In this document: piece by piece, positions 42,670 through 50,299 of the stretch
How positions within the stretch are numbered: the first letter of the stretch is position 1
How the letters are laid out: each line of letters opens with the position of its first letter
Assembly: GCF_031846245.1 (NCBI RefSeq)
Contig: NZ_JAVRIC010000003.1
Location: forward strand, 164,148 to 228,147
Length of the DNA stretch: 64,000 nucleotides
Reading direction: 5' to 3'
Source: Banduia mediterranea
GTDB lineage: Bacteria > Pseudomonadota > Gammaproteobacteria > Nevskiales > Nevskiaceae
The notes under the pieces: generated by a model
Database searches by the model: none
Told to the model about the DNA's origin: nothing
The model's input: only the letters and a program-made list of their open reading frames with translations
Position numbers and translations under genes: made by a program

Positions 42670-44079
42670 ATGTCCGACGCGCCCCTGTTGATCATCCCCG
42701 TCGAAAGCCAGGTACGGGAGATGGACGCCAAGCTGCTGCTCGCCTGCTGCGCGGTGGAGCGCGGCTACCGGGTCGTGATCGGCTCGCGCGCCTATGTGCA
42801 CTACGCGATGGCCGAGCTGCCGCGCGGCATCTACGTCGCCAAGAGCATGCGCGCGCTGAGCAAGCTGATGTTCCAGCTGATCCGCCAGCTCGGTCACGAC
42901 ATCATCGCCTGGGAAGAAGAGGCGCTGGTGCATCCGCCGCCCGAGGTCTTCTATCCGCTGCGCCTGTCGCCGGGCACGATGCCCTACGTCTCGCACATCT
43001 TCGCCTGGGGCGAGGAGAACCGGGAACTGCTGGCCGGCTACCCCTATCTGCCCACGGGCCTGCCGATACACCTGACTGGCAATCCGCGCGGCGACATGCT
43101 GCGGCCCGAGCTGCGTGCCTACTTCGATGACGAGGTGCAGGCACTGCGCAAGGAATACGGCGACTTTCTGCTGGTCAACACCAACTTCACCGACTGCAAT
43201 CCGTTCCGGCCGGGGTTGGGGCTGTTCGCGCCGTCGAAGGATCCGTCGCGGCCGCCGCCGATGGGCCAGGCCGGCAGGGGCATGCCGCGCGCCTTCGCCG
43301 AAGGCCTGCTCGAACACAAGCAGGCGATTCTCGACGACTTCCTCGCAATGTTGCCGGCGCTGGAGCGGGCGCTGCCGGGCATGGCGCTGGTGCTGCGACC
43401 GCATCCCAGCGAGAACCACGACATCTACAAGCAACTCGCCGCGCGCTGCAGCCGCATCCACGTCTCGCACCAGGGCAATGTGCTGCCCTGGCTGCTGGCG
43501 TGTCGCGCGCTGGTCCACAACGGCTGCACCACCGCGATCGAAAGCTACGCGATGGGCGTGCCGGCGGTGGCCTACCTGAAGACTTTCGACGCCCGCTACG
43601 ACCTGGATTTCCAGGGGCTGCCGAACCGACTGAGCGTGCCATGCCGAAGCCTCGACGAGCTGATCGAGACGCTCACGGGCATCATCGGCGCCGGCACCGG
43701 CGAGGCCGGGCACGCGACCGCGGAGCGCGACGATCTGATCGGCGGCTACATCACCGCCCGCGACGGCCGGCTGGCCTGCGAACGCATCCTCGACACTCTC
43801 GACTCGCTCTACCGCCGCGGGCACGGCCTGCCCCGCGTATCGCTGCCGACGCGCTTGCGCGCCGCGCTGCACGTACGCGCCCGTTCGCTGTTGAAAAAGC
43901 GCAAGCAGCGCCGGCCCGGCAATTATCACGATCACCGCTTCCCGCGGATCAGCAGCGACGACGTCGCGCGACGGATCGAACGGCTCGGCCGCACCCTCGG
44001 CCGCTTCGGTTCGGTGGACGTGCGGATGCGCAGCGAACACCTGTTCGATGTGTTTTCGAAGGCCGGAACGCCGCGATGA
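42670..44079 (+). CDS. Surface carbohydrate biosynthesis protein (GT-B-like)
   Basis: The protein has 469 residues. The N-terminus PLLIIPVESQVREMDAKLLL and later WEEEALVHPPPEVFY, FAWGEENRELL, LTGNPRGDML and LRPHPSENHDIYKQLA match the family annotated as surface carbohydrate biosynthesis protein. The segment NVLPWLLACRALVHNGCTTA followed by IESYAMGVP is a GT-B nucleotide-sugar pocket like that of CDP-glycerol/polysialic-type transferases. It probably transfers or polymerises a sugar on a cell-surface glycan. It overlaps the next gene as ATGA at 44076-44079, so the two are co-translated. Confidence 0.75.
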   Translation: MSDAPLLIIPVESQVREMDAKLLLACCAVERGYRVVIGSRAYVHYAMAELPRGIYVAKSMRALSKLMFQLIRQLGHDIIAWEEEALVHPPPEVFYPLRLSPGTMPYVSHIFAWGEENRELLAGYPYLPTGLPIHLTGNPRGDMLRPELRAYFDDEVQALRKEYGDFLLVNTNFTDCNPFRPGLGLFAPSKDPSRPPPMGQAGRGMPRAFAEGLLEHKQAILDDFLAMLPALERALPGMALVLRPHPSENHDIYKQLAARCSRIHVSHQGNVLPWLLACRALVHNGCTTAIESYAMGVPAVAYLKTFDARYDLDFQGLPNRLSVPCRSLDELIETLTGIIGAGTGEAGHATAERDDLIGGYITARDGRLACERILDTLDSLYRRGHGLPRVSLPTRLRAALHVRARSLLKKRKQRRPGNYHDHRFPRISSDDVARRIERLGRTLGRFGSVDVRMRSEHLFDVFSKAGTPR

Positions 44080-44990
44080 GACTTCCGGCCTTCGTCCGCC
44101 GCTTCCACAAACCCGAGCGCGACGCGCAGCGCGCGCAGCAGATCTGGCGCACGTTCGACGAGCAGCGTCATTACGATGCCTACCTCGCGCGCTGCCGCGC
44201 CGCCTGCCGCCGCGTGCCGAAGCCCGAGGGCGCGCCTGAACTCGGGCAGCGCGGATTCCATTATTTGCGGGCGCTGACGCCGGAAGCGGCGCGCGCCCGC
44301 ATCGAGGCCCTGCAATCCGGCCACCAGCTGCAGTTGCTGAAGAAGGACAGCCGGCACCTCGAAGGCTTCCGCGTCGACGATCGCGAATGGCTGACCGGCT
44401 TTCTCGACCAGGTGCTGCGCGATCCGGTCGACAGCGCCATCGCCGGCTTCTTCGGCAGCGAATACCTGGTGCACTGGGTCGCGTTCTCGCTGACGCGCGC
44501 GGCGCCGGAGCAGGAATCGGTGTCGTTCCGCTGGCACTGCGACAAGGGTCCCAGCGCGCACCTGAAGCTGATCGTCTATCTCAATCCCACCACCGGGCAC
44601 GGCGGCAACACCGAGTTCATGGATCTCGACGACACCCTGACCGTCGCGCAGCGCGGCTACCTGTTCGGTCGCTCGAAGGCGCGGACCGCAGACACCCGGC
44701 ATCTCGCCGAACTCGCCGGCCGCCCTCTGTCGACCGAGTTGCGCGACCGCCAGGCCGGTGAAGCGGTGCTGTTCCAGCCGGCACGGGTGCTGCATCGCGG
44801 GATCAGCCCCAGCCGCGGGCCGCGCCTGACCGCCACCCTGTGTCTTCTGCCGAGCCCGGTGAACTGGCGCCGCGCACTCGAAGCCGGCGCATTGGCCGAT
44901 CTGGCCGTGGACGACAAGTGGCATGACGACGCGCTGGATTTCCTCGCCGGCCTCGAGCGGCGCCTCAAGGGCGCGGCGCAGGACGTCTGA
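44076..44990 (+). CDS. 2OG-Fe(II)/phytanoyl-CoA dioxygenase-like oxygenase
   Basis: The protein has 304 residues. The ATG at 44076 overlaps the preceding stop. A double-stranded beta-helix oxygenase is suggested by FRWHCDKGPSAHLKLIVYL (HxD metal pair), GNTEFMDLDD, and VLFQPARVLHRGISPSRGPR (distal His and the 2-oxoglutarate Arg) followed by LTATLCLLP. This H-x-D...H...R order is the Fe(II)/2-oxoglutarate facial triad. The domain starts around residue 130; the N-terminal ~100 residues are basic and helical with no match. Its place between a glycan transferase and a NeuA-like gene suggests hydroxylation of a sugar or lipid carrier, which is inference. Confidence 0.65.
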   Translation: MRLPAFVRRFHKPERDAQRAQQIWRTFDEQRHYDAYLARCRAACRRVPKPEGAPELGQRGFHYLRALTPEAARARIEALQSGHQLQLLKKDSRHLEGFRVDDREWLTGFLDQVLRDPVDSAIAGFFGSEYLVHWVAFSLTRAAPEQESVSFRWHCDKGPSAHLKLIVYLNPTTGHGGNTEFMDLDDTLTVAQRGYLFGRSKARTADTRHLAELAGRPLSTELRDRQAGEAVLFQPARVLHRGISPSRGPRLTATLCLLPSPVNWRRALEAGALADLAVDDKWHDDALDFLAGLERRLKGAAQDV

Positions 44991-44991
44991 G

Positions 44992-45660
44992 ATGCGCTGG
45001 GTCGCCTACATGCCGCTGCGCGGCGGCTCGAAATCGATCCCTGGCAAGAACGTCCGTCCGCTGGCCGGGCGCCCCTTGTTCGCCTGGTCGCTGGCCGCGG
45101 CGATCGACAGCGGCTGCTTCGACGAAGTCTGGGTCGGCACCGACGCCGATGCGATCCGGCAGTCCGTGGCCTCGCATTTCGGCGACCGCGTGCGGCTGTT
45201 TCGCCGCAGCGCCGCGACCTGCACCGATGAAGCCTCCACCGAGAGCGCGCTGCTCGAATTTGCGGCCGCCGAGGACTTCGACGTGCTGTGCCTGCTCCAG
45301 GCGACCTCGCCGCTGACACGGATCGACGATTTCCGGACCGCCCGCGGGCGTTTCGAGGAACACAATGCCGATTCGCTGCTGACCGCGGTGCGCATCCATC
45401 GCTTCTTCTGGACCGATGACGGTCACGCACTGAACTACGATCCGCTGAAGCGCCCGCGGCGCCAGGATTTCGCCGGTACGCTGATGGAAAACGGCGCGTT
45501 CTACTTCACGCGCCGCGCCGTGCTCGAAGGCGGCAACTGCCGGCTCGGCGGCAAAATCATCATGCACGAGATGGCCGCCGACAGCGCCGTCGAGATCGAC
45601 GAGCCGGAAGACTGGACGCTCGTCGAGCGCCTGATCGAACGCACCCGATCAGGCGGCTAA
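44992..45660 (+). CDS. NeuA-like cytidylyltransferase (CMP-nonulosonate synthetase)
   Basis: The protein has 222 residues. It starts one base after the oxygenase stop. PLRGGSKSIPGKNVRPLAGR is the CTP-binding signature (R-x-G-S-K-x-I-P-x-K-N) of acylneuraminate cytidylyltransferases. LCLLQATSPLTRIDDF and the late AVEIDEPEDWTLVE complete the family pattern. It activates a nonulosonic acid (sialic, legionaminic or pseudaminic type) as its CMP ester. It lacks the C-terminal phosphatase domain of some NeuA proteins. The NeuB-domain gene on the other strand converges 18 bp downstream. Confidence 0.85.
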   Translation: MRWVAYMPLRGGSKSIPGKNVRPLAGRPLFAWSLAAAIDSGCFDEVWVGTDADAIRQSVASHFGDRVRLFRRSAATCTDEASTESALLEFAAAEDFDVLCLLQATSPLTRIDDFRTARGRFEEHNADSLLTAVRIHRFFWTDDGHALNYDPLKRPRRQDFAGTLMENGAFYFTRRAVLEGGNCRLGGKIIMHEMAADSAVEIDEPEDWTLVERLIERTRSGG

Positions 45661-45678
45661 TCACGCCGGTCGCGTTGC

Positions 45679-47958
45679 CTACCGCGCCGCCGCCGTGCCC
45701 AGCGTCTGCTGCAGCCGGTCCAGCGCGATCCAGAAACCCTCGCCTTCGTTCTCATGCCCCTGCCAGATCTCGGGCAGGAACGACGCATCCGGAGTGATTT
45801 CGTCGAGACGTCGGTACAAGCTGCGGAAATCGATCTCGCCGTCGCCGATCTGCAGGCCCTCGCCGTCCATGCCCGCGGCATCGGCCACATGCAGATGACG
45901 GGTATGCCGACCGACGATCTGCACGAAGTCGTCGAAGGAGTGCTTGAGCAGGTTGCAGGCGAGCTTCGAGTGCGAGACGTCGAGGCACAGGCCGAGCTTC
46001 AAGTGTGTGCACAGCTCGTCGATTTCATTGGCCTCGACGAACAGGTTGTGGAAGCGCTGGCCGCCGAAGTGCCAGGGATACGGCGGCATCGTCTGCGGCC
46101 AGATCGCGACGTCGACGCTGTCCAGCTCGGCGAGGCTGCGCTTCAGCGTCTGGCGCCGCTGCTGCCGTTCCGACGGCGTCAGCGGCCGGTCGATCGAGAA
46201 GCCGCCGACATTGGTGACGATGCCGGTGACGCCGCGGGTGCCGAAGAAGCGCCGCAGCGAACGTGTTTTGTCGATGACGCGTCGCATCTCGCGCAATGAC
46301 TGCTGCCGATAGGCCTCGTCGGGCGAACACAGGTCGAGCACGTGATCGCCGGCGAACAGCTCCGGCGCGTGGACGACCAGATCCTGCGACAGCCGCTGCG
46401 GGAAGTATTTCCCGTCCTCGAGTTCGAGGTCGCGGTAGCTGAGATGGAACTCGAGAAAATCCGGCGCACAGCGCTCGAGCAGCTTGGCGTAGTCGTGATG
46501 GCGGACCGGCAGACCCCAGGGGCGGCTGAAACGATAGGTGCGCTTGCCGCTGCCGAACGCCGTGGTGCTGCCATCGAGATCCGATGCGAAGAACGGCGTG
46601 CCCGAACGCACCGCCCGCGGCAGCCGCCGGCCGATCAGCTCCAGCATGCGATTGGGCTGCAGGCCGCGGCCAGGGCTGCGCACCTCGAGCATGCCTTCCT
46701 CGATCACCTGCCCGGTCGGGATGTCGACATTGGCGAACACCGACTTGGCAAGCGTCACGCGGTTCATCATCTCGCCCTGGGTCACGCGCCGCGGCGCATC
46801 GGTACCCATCGACAGCTCGATCTGGCGAATGCCCTCGACCATGCGCGCGAATTCGTCCGGCAGCAGGCTGACGCGGTGGTCGCTGCCTTCCATGTTGCGG
46901 TCGAACGTCAGGTGCTTCTCGATCACCCGGGCGCCGACCGACACCGCGGCGATCGACACGAAGATGTCGCGCTCGTGGCCGGAATACCCGACCGTGCATT
47001 GCCCGAGCTGCTCGAGCCGGCGCAGGTAACTGAGGTTGACGTCGCGAAACGGCGTCGGGTACGTCGAATTGCAATGCAGCAGCACATACGGCGCGCCGCT
47101 GCGCTGCAGCAGTTCCGCGCTCTGGCGGATTTCCTGCTCGGTGCTCATGCCGGTGGAGCAGATCAGCGGCTTGCCGATGCTGCCGAGCGCCTTGAGGAAG
47201 CCGTGGTTGGTGAAGTCCGCGGAGGCGATCTTGAACGCCGGCAGCCCGTAGCGGTCCAGCTTCTCCATGCTCGGCTGGTCCCAGGGCGTGCACAGCGGCA
47301 CCAGGCCACGCCGGCCGGCGTGGTCGAAGCACCGGAACAGATCGTCGGCCGGCAGCTGATAGCGCGCCAGCAGATCGAGCACGTACTGCGTGCCCAGATT
47401 CTCGCCCGCGGCGCGGCCGTCCTCGGCACCGCCATAGAGCGTCTCCATGTCACGCATCTGGAACTTCGCGCAGTCGGCGCCGGCATCCGCGGCGGCATCG
47501 ATCAGGCGCAGCGCCAGTTCCAGGCTGCCGTTGTGATTGTTGCCGATCTCGGCGATGGTGAACACCGGAGCATCGCGGGCGATACGCCGGTTGCCGATCA
47601 CCACGCCTTCGGCGGGAACCCGGTGCCGCGCGACCGCCTCCAGGCGTCCCCGCGAATCGAGGATCGGCACGTACAGCACATCTTCCAGCAGCGCCTTGAT
47701 GCGCTCGCGCGAATCATTGGGGCCGACCGCCTTGAACACGCGATTGGCGATCGACAGCGCCGTCGTCTGCAGGCCGTCGGGACCGCCCGCGCCGAGCCAG
47801 CGGATCAGGTCGCCGTTGGAGACCGTGCCGAGCAGCACCCCGTTGTGATCGACCACCAGTGCGATGCGCCCCTTCTTCTGCGCGATCAGCTGCGCGACTT
47901 CCTGGATCGAGGCGGTGTCGCGCGTAGTGTACTGCTTCAGGTTACGATCGATCAGCAT
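45679..47958 (-). CDS. Tri-modular fusion: CBS pair - NeuB synthase - xylose-isomerase-like TIM barrel
   Basis: The protein has 759 residues from the ATG at 47958 behind GGAAG; the frame is open upstream, but that part is shadow of the prpF strand and non-coding DNA. Residues 1-115 form a CBS pair (KKGRIALVVDHNGVLLGTVS, YVPILDSRGRLEAV). Residues about 130-400 are NeuB: FTIAEIGNNHNGSLELA, CAKFQMRD, FKIASADFTNHGFL, VGYSGHE and EKHLTFDRNMEGSDHR. A SAF-like domain (RVTLAKSVFANVDIP) follows to about 470. Residues about 485-750 are a sugar isomerase/AP-endonuclease-2-like TIM barrel (VTNVGGFSIDRPL, LGLCLDVSHSKLACN, LHVADAAGMDGEG). NeuB condenses PEP with an N-acyl hexosamine. The barrel might make or edit that sugar. 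Confidence 0.83.
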   Translation of the reverse strand: MLIDRNLKQYTTRDTASIQEVAQLIAQKKGRIALVVDHNGVLLGTVSNGDLIRWLGAGGPDGLQTTALSIANRVFKAVGPNDSRERIKALLEDVLYVPILDSRGRLEAVARHRVPAEGVVIGNRRIARDAPVFTIAEIGNNHNGSLELALRLIDAAADAGADCAKFQMRDMETLYGGAEDGRAAGENLGTQYVLDLLARYQLPADDLFRCFDHAGRRGLVPLCTPWDQPSMEKLDRYGLPAFKIASADFTNHGFLKALGSIGKPLICSTGMSTEQEIRQSAELLQRSGAPYVLLHCNSTYPTPFRDVNLSYLRRLEQLGQCTVGYSGHERDIFVSIAAVSVGARVIEKHLTFDRNMEGSDHRVSLLPDEFARMVEGIRQIELSMGTDAPRRVTQGEMMNRVTLAKSVFANVDIPTGQVIEEGMLEVRSPGRGLQPNRMLELIGRRLPRAVRSGTPFFASDLDGSTTAFGSGKRTYRFSRPWGLPVRHHDYAKLLERCAPDFLEFHLSYRDLELEDGKYFPQRLSQDLVVHAPELFAGDHVLDLCSPDEAYRQQSLREMRRVIDKTRSLRRFFGTRGVTGIVTNVGGFSIDRPLTPSERQQRRQTLKRSLAELDSVDVAIWPQTMPPYPWHFGGQRFHNLFVEANEIDELCTHLKLGLCLDVSHSKLACNLLKHSFDDFVQIVGRHTRHLHVADAAGMDGEGLQIGDGEIDFRSLYRRLDEITPDASFLPEIWQGHENEGEGFWIALDRLQQTLGTAAAR

Positions 47959-48305
47959 GAATTCTTCCGGAGAAAAGGAAACAGTAGAGCCTCTTGCGAA
48001 ATTCCCGAACGAGGCTGATTTTCTCACCGGCGATTTCGGCGAAAAACAGAAGCGCGGGTGTTGCCATTGAAGGCATGATGGGAGTGTCGAAGTCACAGCA
48101 CACCCGCTCAATGAATACTGCCCTATTCGACAGCAGGCGGGAAGATTTTGAGCCAGTCGTCGTTCTTCAATTGCGAGCGGCGGTTTCTGCCCCTCAACCG
48201 ACAAGGAACCGGGACTTTGAACATAAAAGGAACCGGATAGCCGGGGGCCATCCGGGCTCGGGTCACAGCCGGCCGGCTGCGCGGGCTGAGCGTCTCGAAC
48301 CGACC
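47959..48305. other. Intergenic stretch with no identified gene; possible IS-end traces
   Basis: This 347-bp gap lies upstream of the NeuB fusion gene and downstream of prpF. The section 48150-48240 contains two spaced copies of an aaggaaccgg unit within ggaaccgggactttgaac ... aaaaggaaccgg. That resembles terminal repeats of ISNCY-like elements, but no transposase sequence is attached. I see no convincing promoter or small gene here. Confidence 0.35.
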
Positions 48306-49493
48306 TCAGAACGCATCCCACGGAACATGCACCGCACCGCTCATCAGCACGCGCGCGGAGCGCGACATGATGGCCTTCTTGACGACCCATTCGCCGTCGA
48401 TGAGCTTGGCTTCGGCGCCGACCTTCAAACTGCCGGACGGATGGCCGAAGCGCACGGCTTCGCGGTCGCCGCCGCCGGCGGCGAGGTTGACCAGGGTGCC
48501 GGGGATGGCGGCGGCGGTGCCGATGGCCACGGCGGCGGTGCCCATCATGGCGTGATGCAGCTTGCCCATGGACAGCGCGCGCACGCACAGATCAATGTCG
48601 CCGGCCTCCACGGCCTTGCCGCTGGAGCTGGTGTAGGTCTTGGCCGGCGCGACGAACGCGACCTTGGGGGTGTGCTGGCGCTGGGCGGCTTCGGCGATGT
48701 CCTGAATCAGGCCCATGCGCACGGCGCCGTAGGCGCGGATGGTTTCGAACATCGCCAGGGCCTTGGCGTCGTTGTTGATCGCGTCGCGCAGTTCGGTGCC
48801 GCTGTAGCCGATGGCGTCGGCGTTGATGAAGATCGTGGGGATGCCGGCGTTGATCATCGTCGCCTTGAGCGTGCCGACGCCGGGTACTGCCAGATCGTCG
48901 ACCAGCTTGCCGGTGGGGAAGATCGAGCCGCCGTCTTCACCGTCGTCGGCCGGGTCGACGAATTCGACCTGGATTTCGGCGGCGGGGAAGGTCACGCCGT
49001 CGAGTTCGAAGTCGCCGGTTTCCTGGACCTCGCCATTGCTCATCGGCACCTGGGCGATGATGGTTTTCTTGATGTTGGCCTGCCAGATGCGGACTTCGCA
49101 CAGGCCGTCCTTCGGCACACGCGCGGGGTCGATCAGGCCGTTGCTGATGGCGAACGGCCCCACGGCGGCGGACAGGTTGCCGCAGTTGCCGCTCCAGTCG
49201 ACGAAGGCCTTGTCGATCGAAACCTGACCGAACAGATAGTCCACGTCGTGGCCTGGCTGCTCGCTCTTGGACAGGATCACGGTCTTGCTGGTCGAGGAGG
49301 TGGCGCCGCCCATGCCGTCGATCTGCGCGCCGTAGGGGTCCGGGCTGCCGACCACGCGCAGCAGCAGCTTGTCGCGTGCCTGGCCCGGCACCTGGCAGGG
49401 CTCGGGCAGGTCCGTGAGCTTGAAGAACGTGCCTTTGGAGGTGCCGCCGCGCATGTAGGTGGCGGGAATTTTGATTTGGGGCTTGTGGGTCAT
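48306..49493 (-). CDS. prpF: 2-methylaconitate cis-trans isomerase PrpF
   Basis: The protein has 395 residues from the ATG at 49493 (MTHKPQIKIPATYMRGGTSKG). PrpF family markers are MRGGTSKGTFF, GMGGATSSTSKTVILS, DWSGNCGNLSAAVGPFAI and the C-terminal GKLHHAMMGTAAVAIGTAAA. PrpF isomerises 2-methylaconitate so that AcnD and aconitase can run the 2-methylcitrate cycle. It belongs functionally with acnD at 50300, but a ParDE pair lies between them. It may therefore be read either through that pair or from its own promoter. Confidence 0.92.
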   Translation of the reverse strand: MTHKPQIKIPATYMRGGTSKGTFFKLTDLPEPCQVPGQARDKLLLRVVGSPDPYGAQIDGMGGATSSTSKTVILSKSEQPGHDVDYLFGQVSIDKAFVDWSGNCGNLSAAVGPFAISNGLIDPARVPKDGLCEVRIWQANIKKTIIAQVPMSNGEVQETGDFELDGVTFPAAEIQVEFVDPADDGEDGGSIFPTGKLVDDLAVPGVGTLKATMINAGIPTIFINADAIGYSGTELRDAINNDAKALAMFETIRAYGAVRMGLIQDIAEAAQRQHTPKVAFVAPAKTYTSSSGKAVEAGDIDLCVRALSMGKLHHAMMGTAAVAIGTAAAIPGTLVNLAAGGGDREAVRFGHPSGSLKVGAEAKLIDGEWVVKKAIMSRSARVLMSGAVHVPWDAF

Positions 49494-49602
49494 GATGATC
49501 AGTGCGGTGCTGGGCAGGTATAGGGTGGTTGTGCGCGATTGCCTGTATCCGCTGGGGGCGGAAGTGCGGGGATGTTGGTGTGCCTGCGTTGGTCCAGCGG
49601 AC

Positions 49603-49929
49603 TCATCCGGATTCTCCTGTCCACGCCGGGATGTCGCGCTGTGCATGCAGTACCCGCCACACATCGACCTGTGTCTCGCGTTCGACGTAGAAAACCAGGT
49701 ACGGGGAGTCATTCACCGGCCAGAAGCGTAAGCCGGCAAGGTTGAGCGACACGGCATAGCGCGTAGACCCCGTCTGTGGGAAGTCCGCGATGTGGCTGAG
49801 CGTCTTTGCAACCGCGGCGGCCCACTTCAGGGCCAAGGCTTCGCGGCCTGCATTCCGGTAGTGGACGGTTGCGCTTCGGATTTCGAGTTCCGCTTGCGGC
49901 CGCGCGACTACGGGCTTGGGCAAGGTCAC
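49603..49929 (-). CDS. parE: ParE-family toxin
   Basis: The protein has 108 residues with a GTG start at 49929 that overlaps the antitoxin stop (GTGA). VVARPQAELEIRSATVHYRN opens the ParE helix pair. FPQTGSTRYAVSLNLAGLRFWPV and YLVFYVERETQVDVWRVLHA give the strands, and RDIPAW is the typical ParE C-terminal motif. ParE-type toxins inhibit gyrase. With its partner it forms a module inserted between acnD and prpF. Confidence 0.85.
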   Translation of the reverse strand: MTLPKPVVARPQAELEIRSATVHYRNAGREALALKWAAAVAKTLSHIADFPQTGSTRYAVSLNLAGLRFWPVNDSPYLVFYVERETQVDVWRVLHAQRDIPAWTGESG

Positions 49930-50159
49930 GCCTGCCCCTTGGCAATTTCATGCAGCTCGGCGAAAAGCGCATCGTCCACCAGACGCCCGGGGCCGGAGTT
50001 TGCCCCCTCCAGCAGCATGTTCCGCAGCTTTTCGATGTCGCGTTGCTTGCGGATCAGGTCGCGCAGGTATTCGCTGGTGGAGCCGTAGCCGTGCTCGGCC
50101 ACCTGCGTGTCGACGAAGGTTTTGAGTTCCTCGGGCAGGGAGATGTTCATCGTGGCCAT
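49926..50159 (-). CDS. parD: ParD-family antitoxin
   Basis: The protein has 77 residues from the ATG at 50159 (MATMNISLPEELKTFVDTQV). A ribbon-helix-helix N-terminus with GYGSTSEYLRDLIRKQRD is the ParD hallmark. The C-terminal half (DALFAELHEIAKGQA) would clamp the toxin. An earlier in-frame ATG at 50192 is possible but less like the family start. It should autoregulate the pair. The hairpin at 50257-50290 separates it from acnD. Confidence 0.87.
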   Translation of the reverse strand: MATMNISLPEELKTFVDTQVAEHGYGSTSEYLRDLIRKQRDIEKLRNMLLEGANSGPGRLVDDALFAELHEIAKGQA

Positions 50160-50256
50160 GGCTACTTCCGGTTTGGCAAAGATTGCCATCAACGCTAACC
50201 GAGGCCCTGACCCGGCGCAAGCGTGCGGCCAGCGCTTCGTTTGATCGATCGCCGAA

Positions 50257-50290
50257 TCGGGTCATTCCCGCTTTCGCGGGAATGACCCGA
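50257..50290. repeat. Perfect 15-bp hairpin repeat (gtcattcccgc type)
   Basis: The arms are tcgggtcattcccgc (50257-50271) and gcgggaatgacccga (50276-50290) with a 4-nt loop. It sits 9 bp beyond the acnD stop. This is a frequent dispersed intergenic hairpin in proteobacterial genomes. It could act as an attenuator or 3' stabiliser between acnD and parD. It lacks a U-tract, so intrinsic termination is uncertain. Confidence 0.75.
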
Positions 50291-50299
50291 TGGGGGCGA

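Noticed and set aside
47959..48588. N-terminal extension of the NeuB fusion
   Set aside because: It overlaps prpF on the same strand in another frame and non-coding DNA. The CBS domain begins cleanly at the ATG at 47958 with a Shine-Dalgarno.
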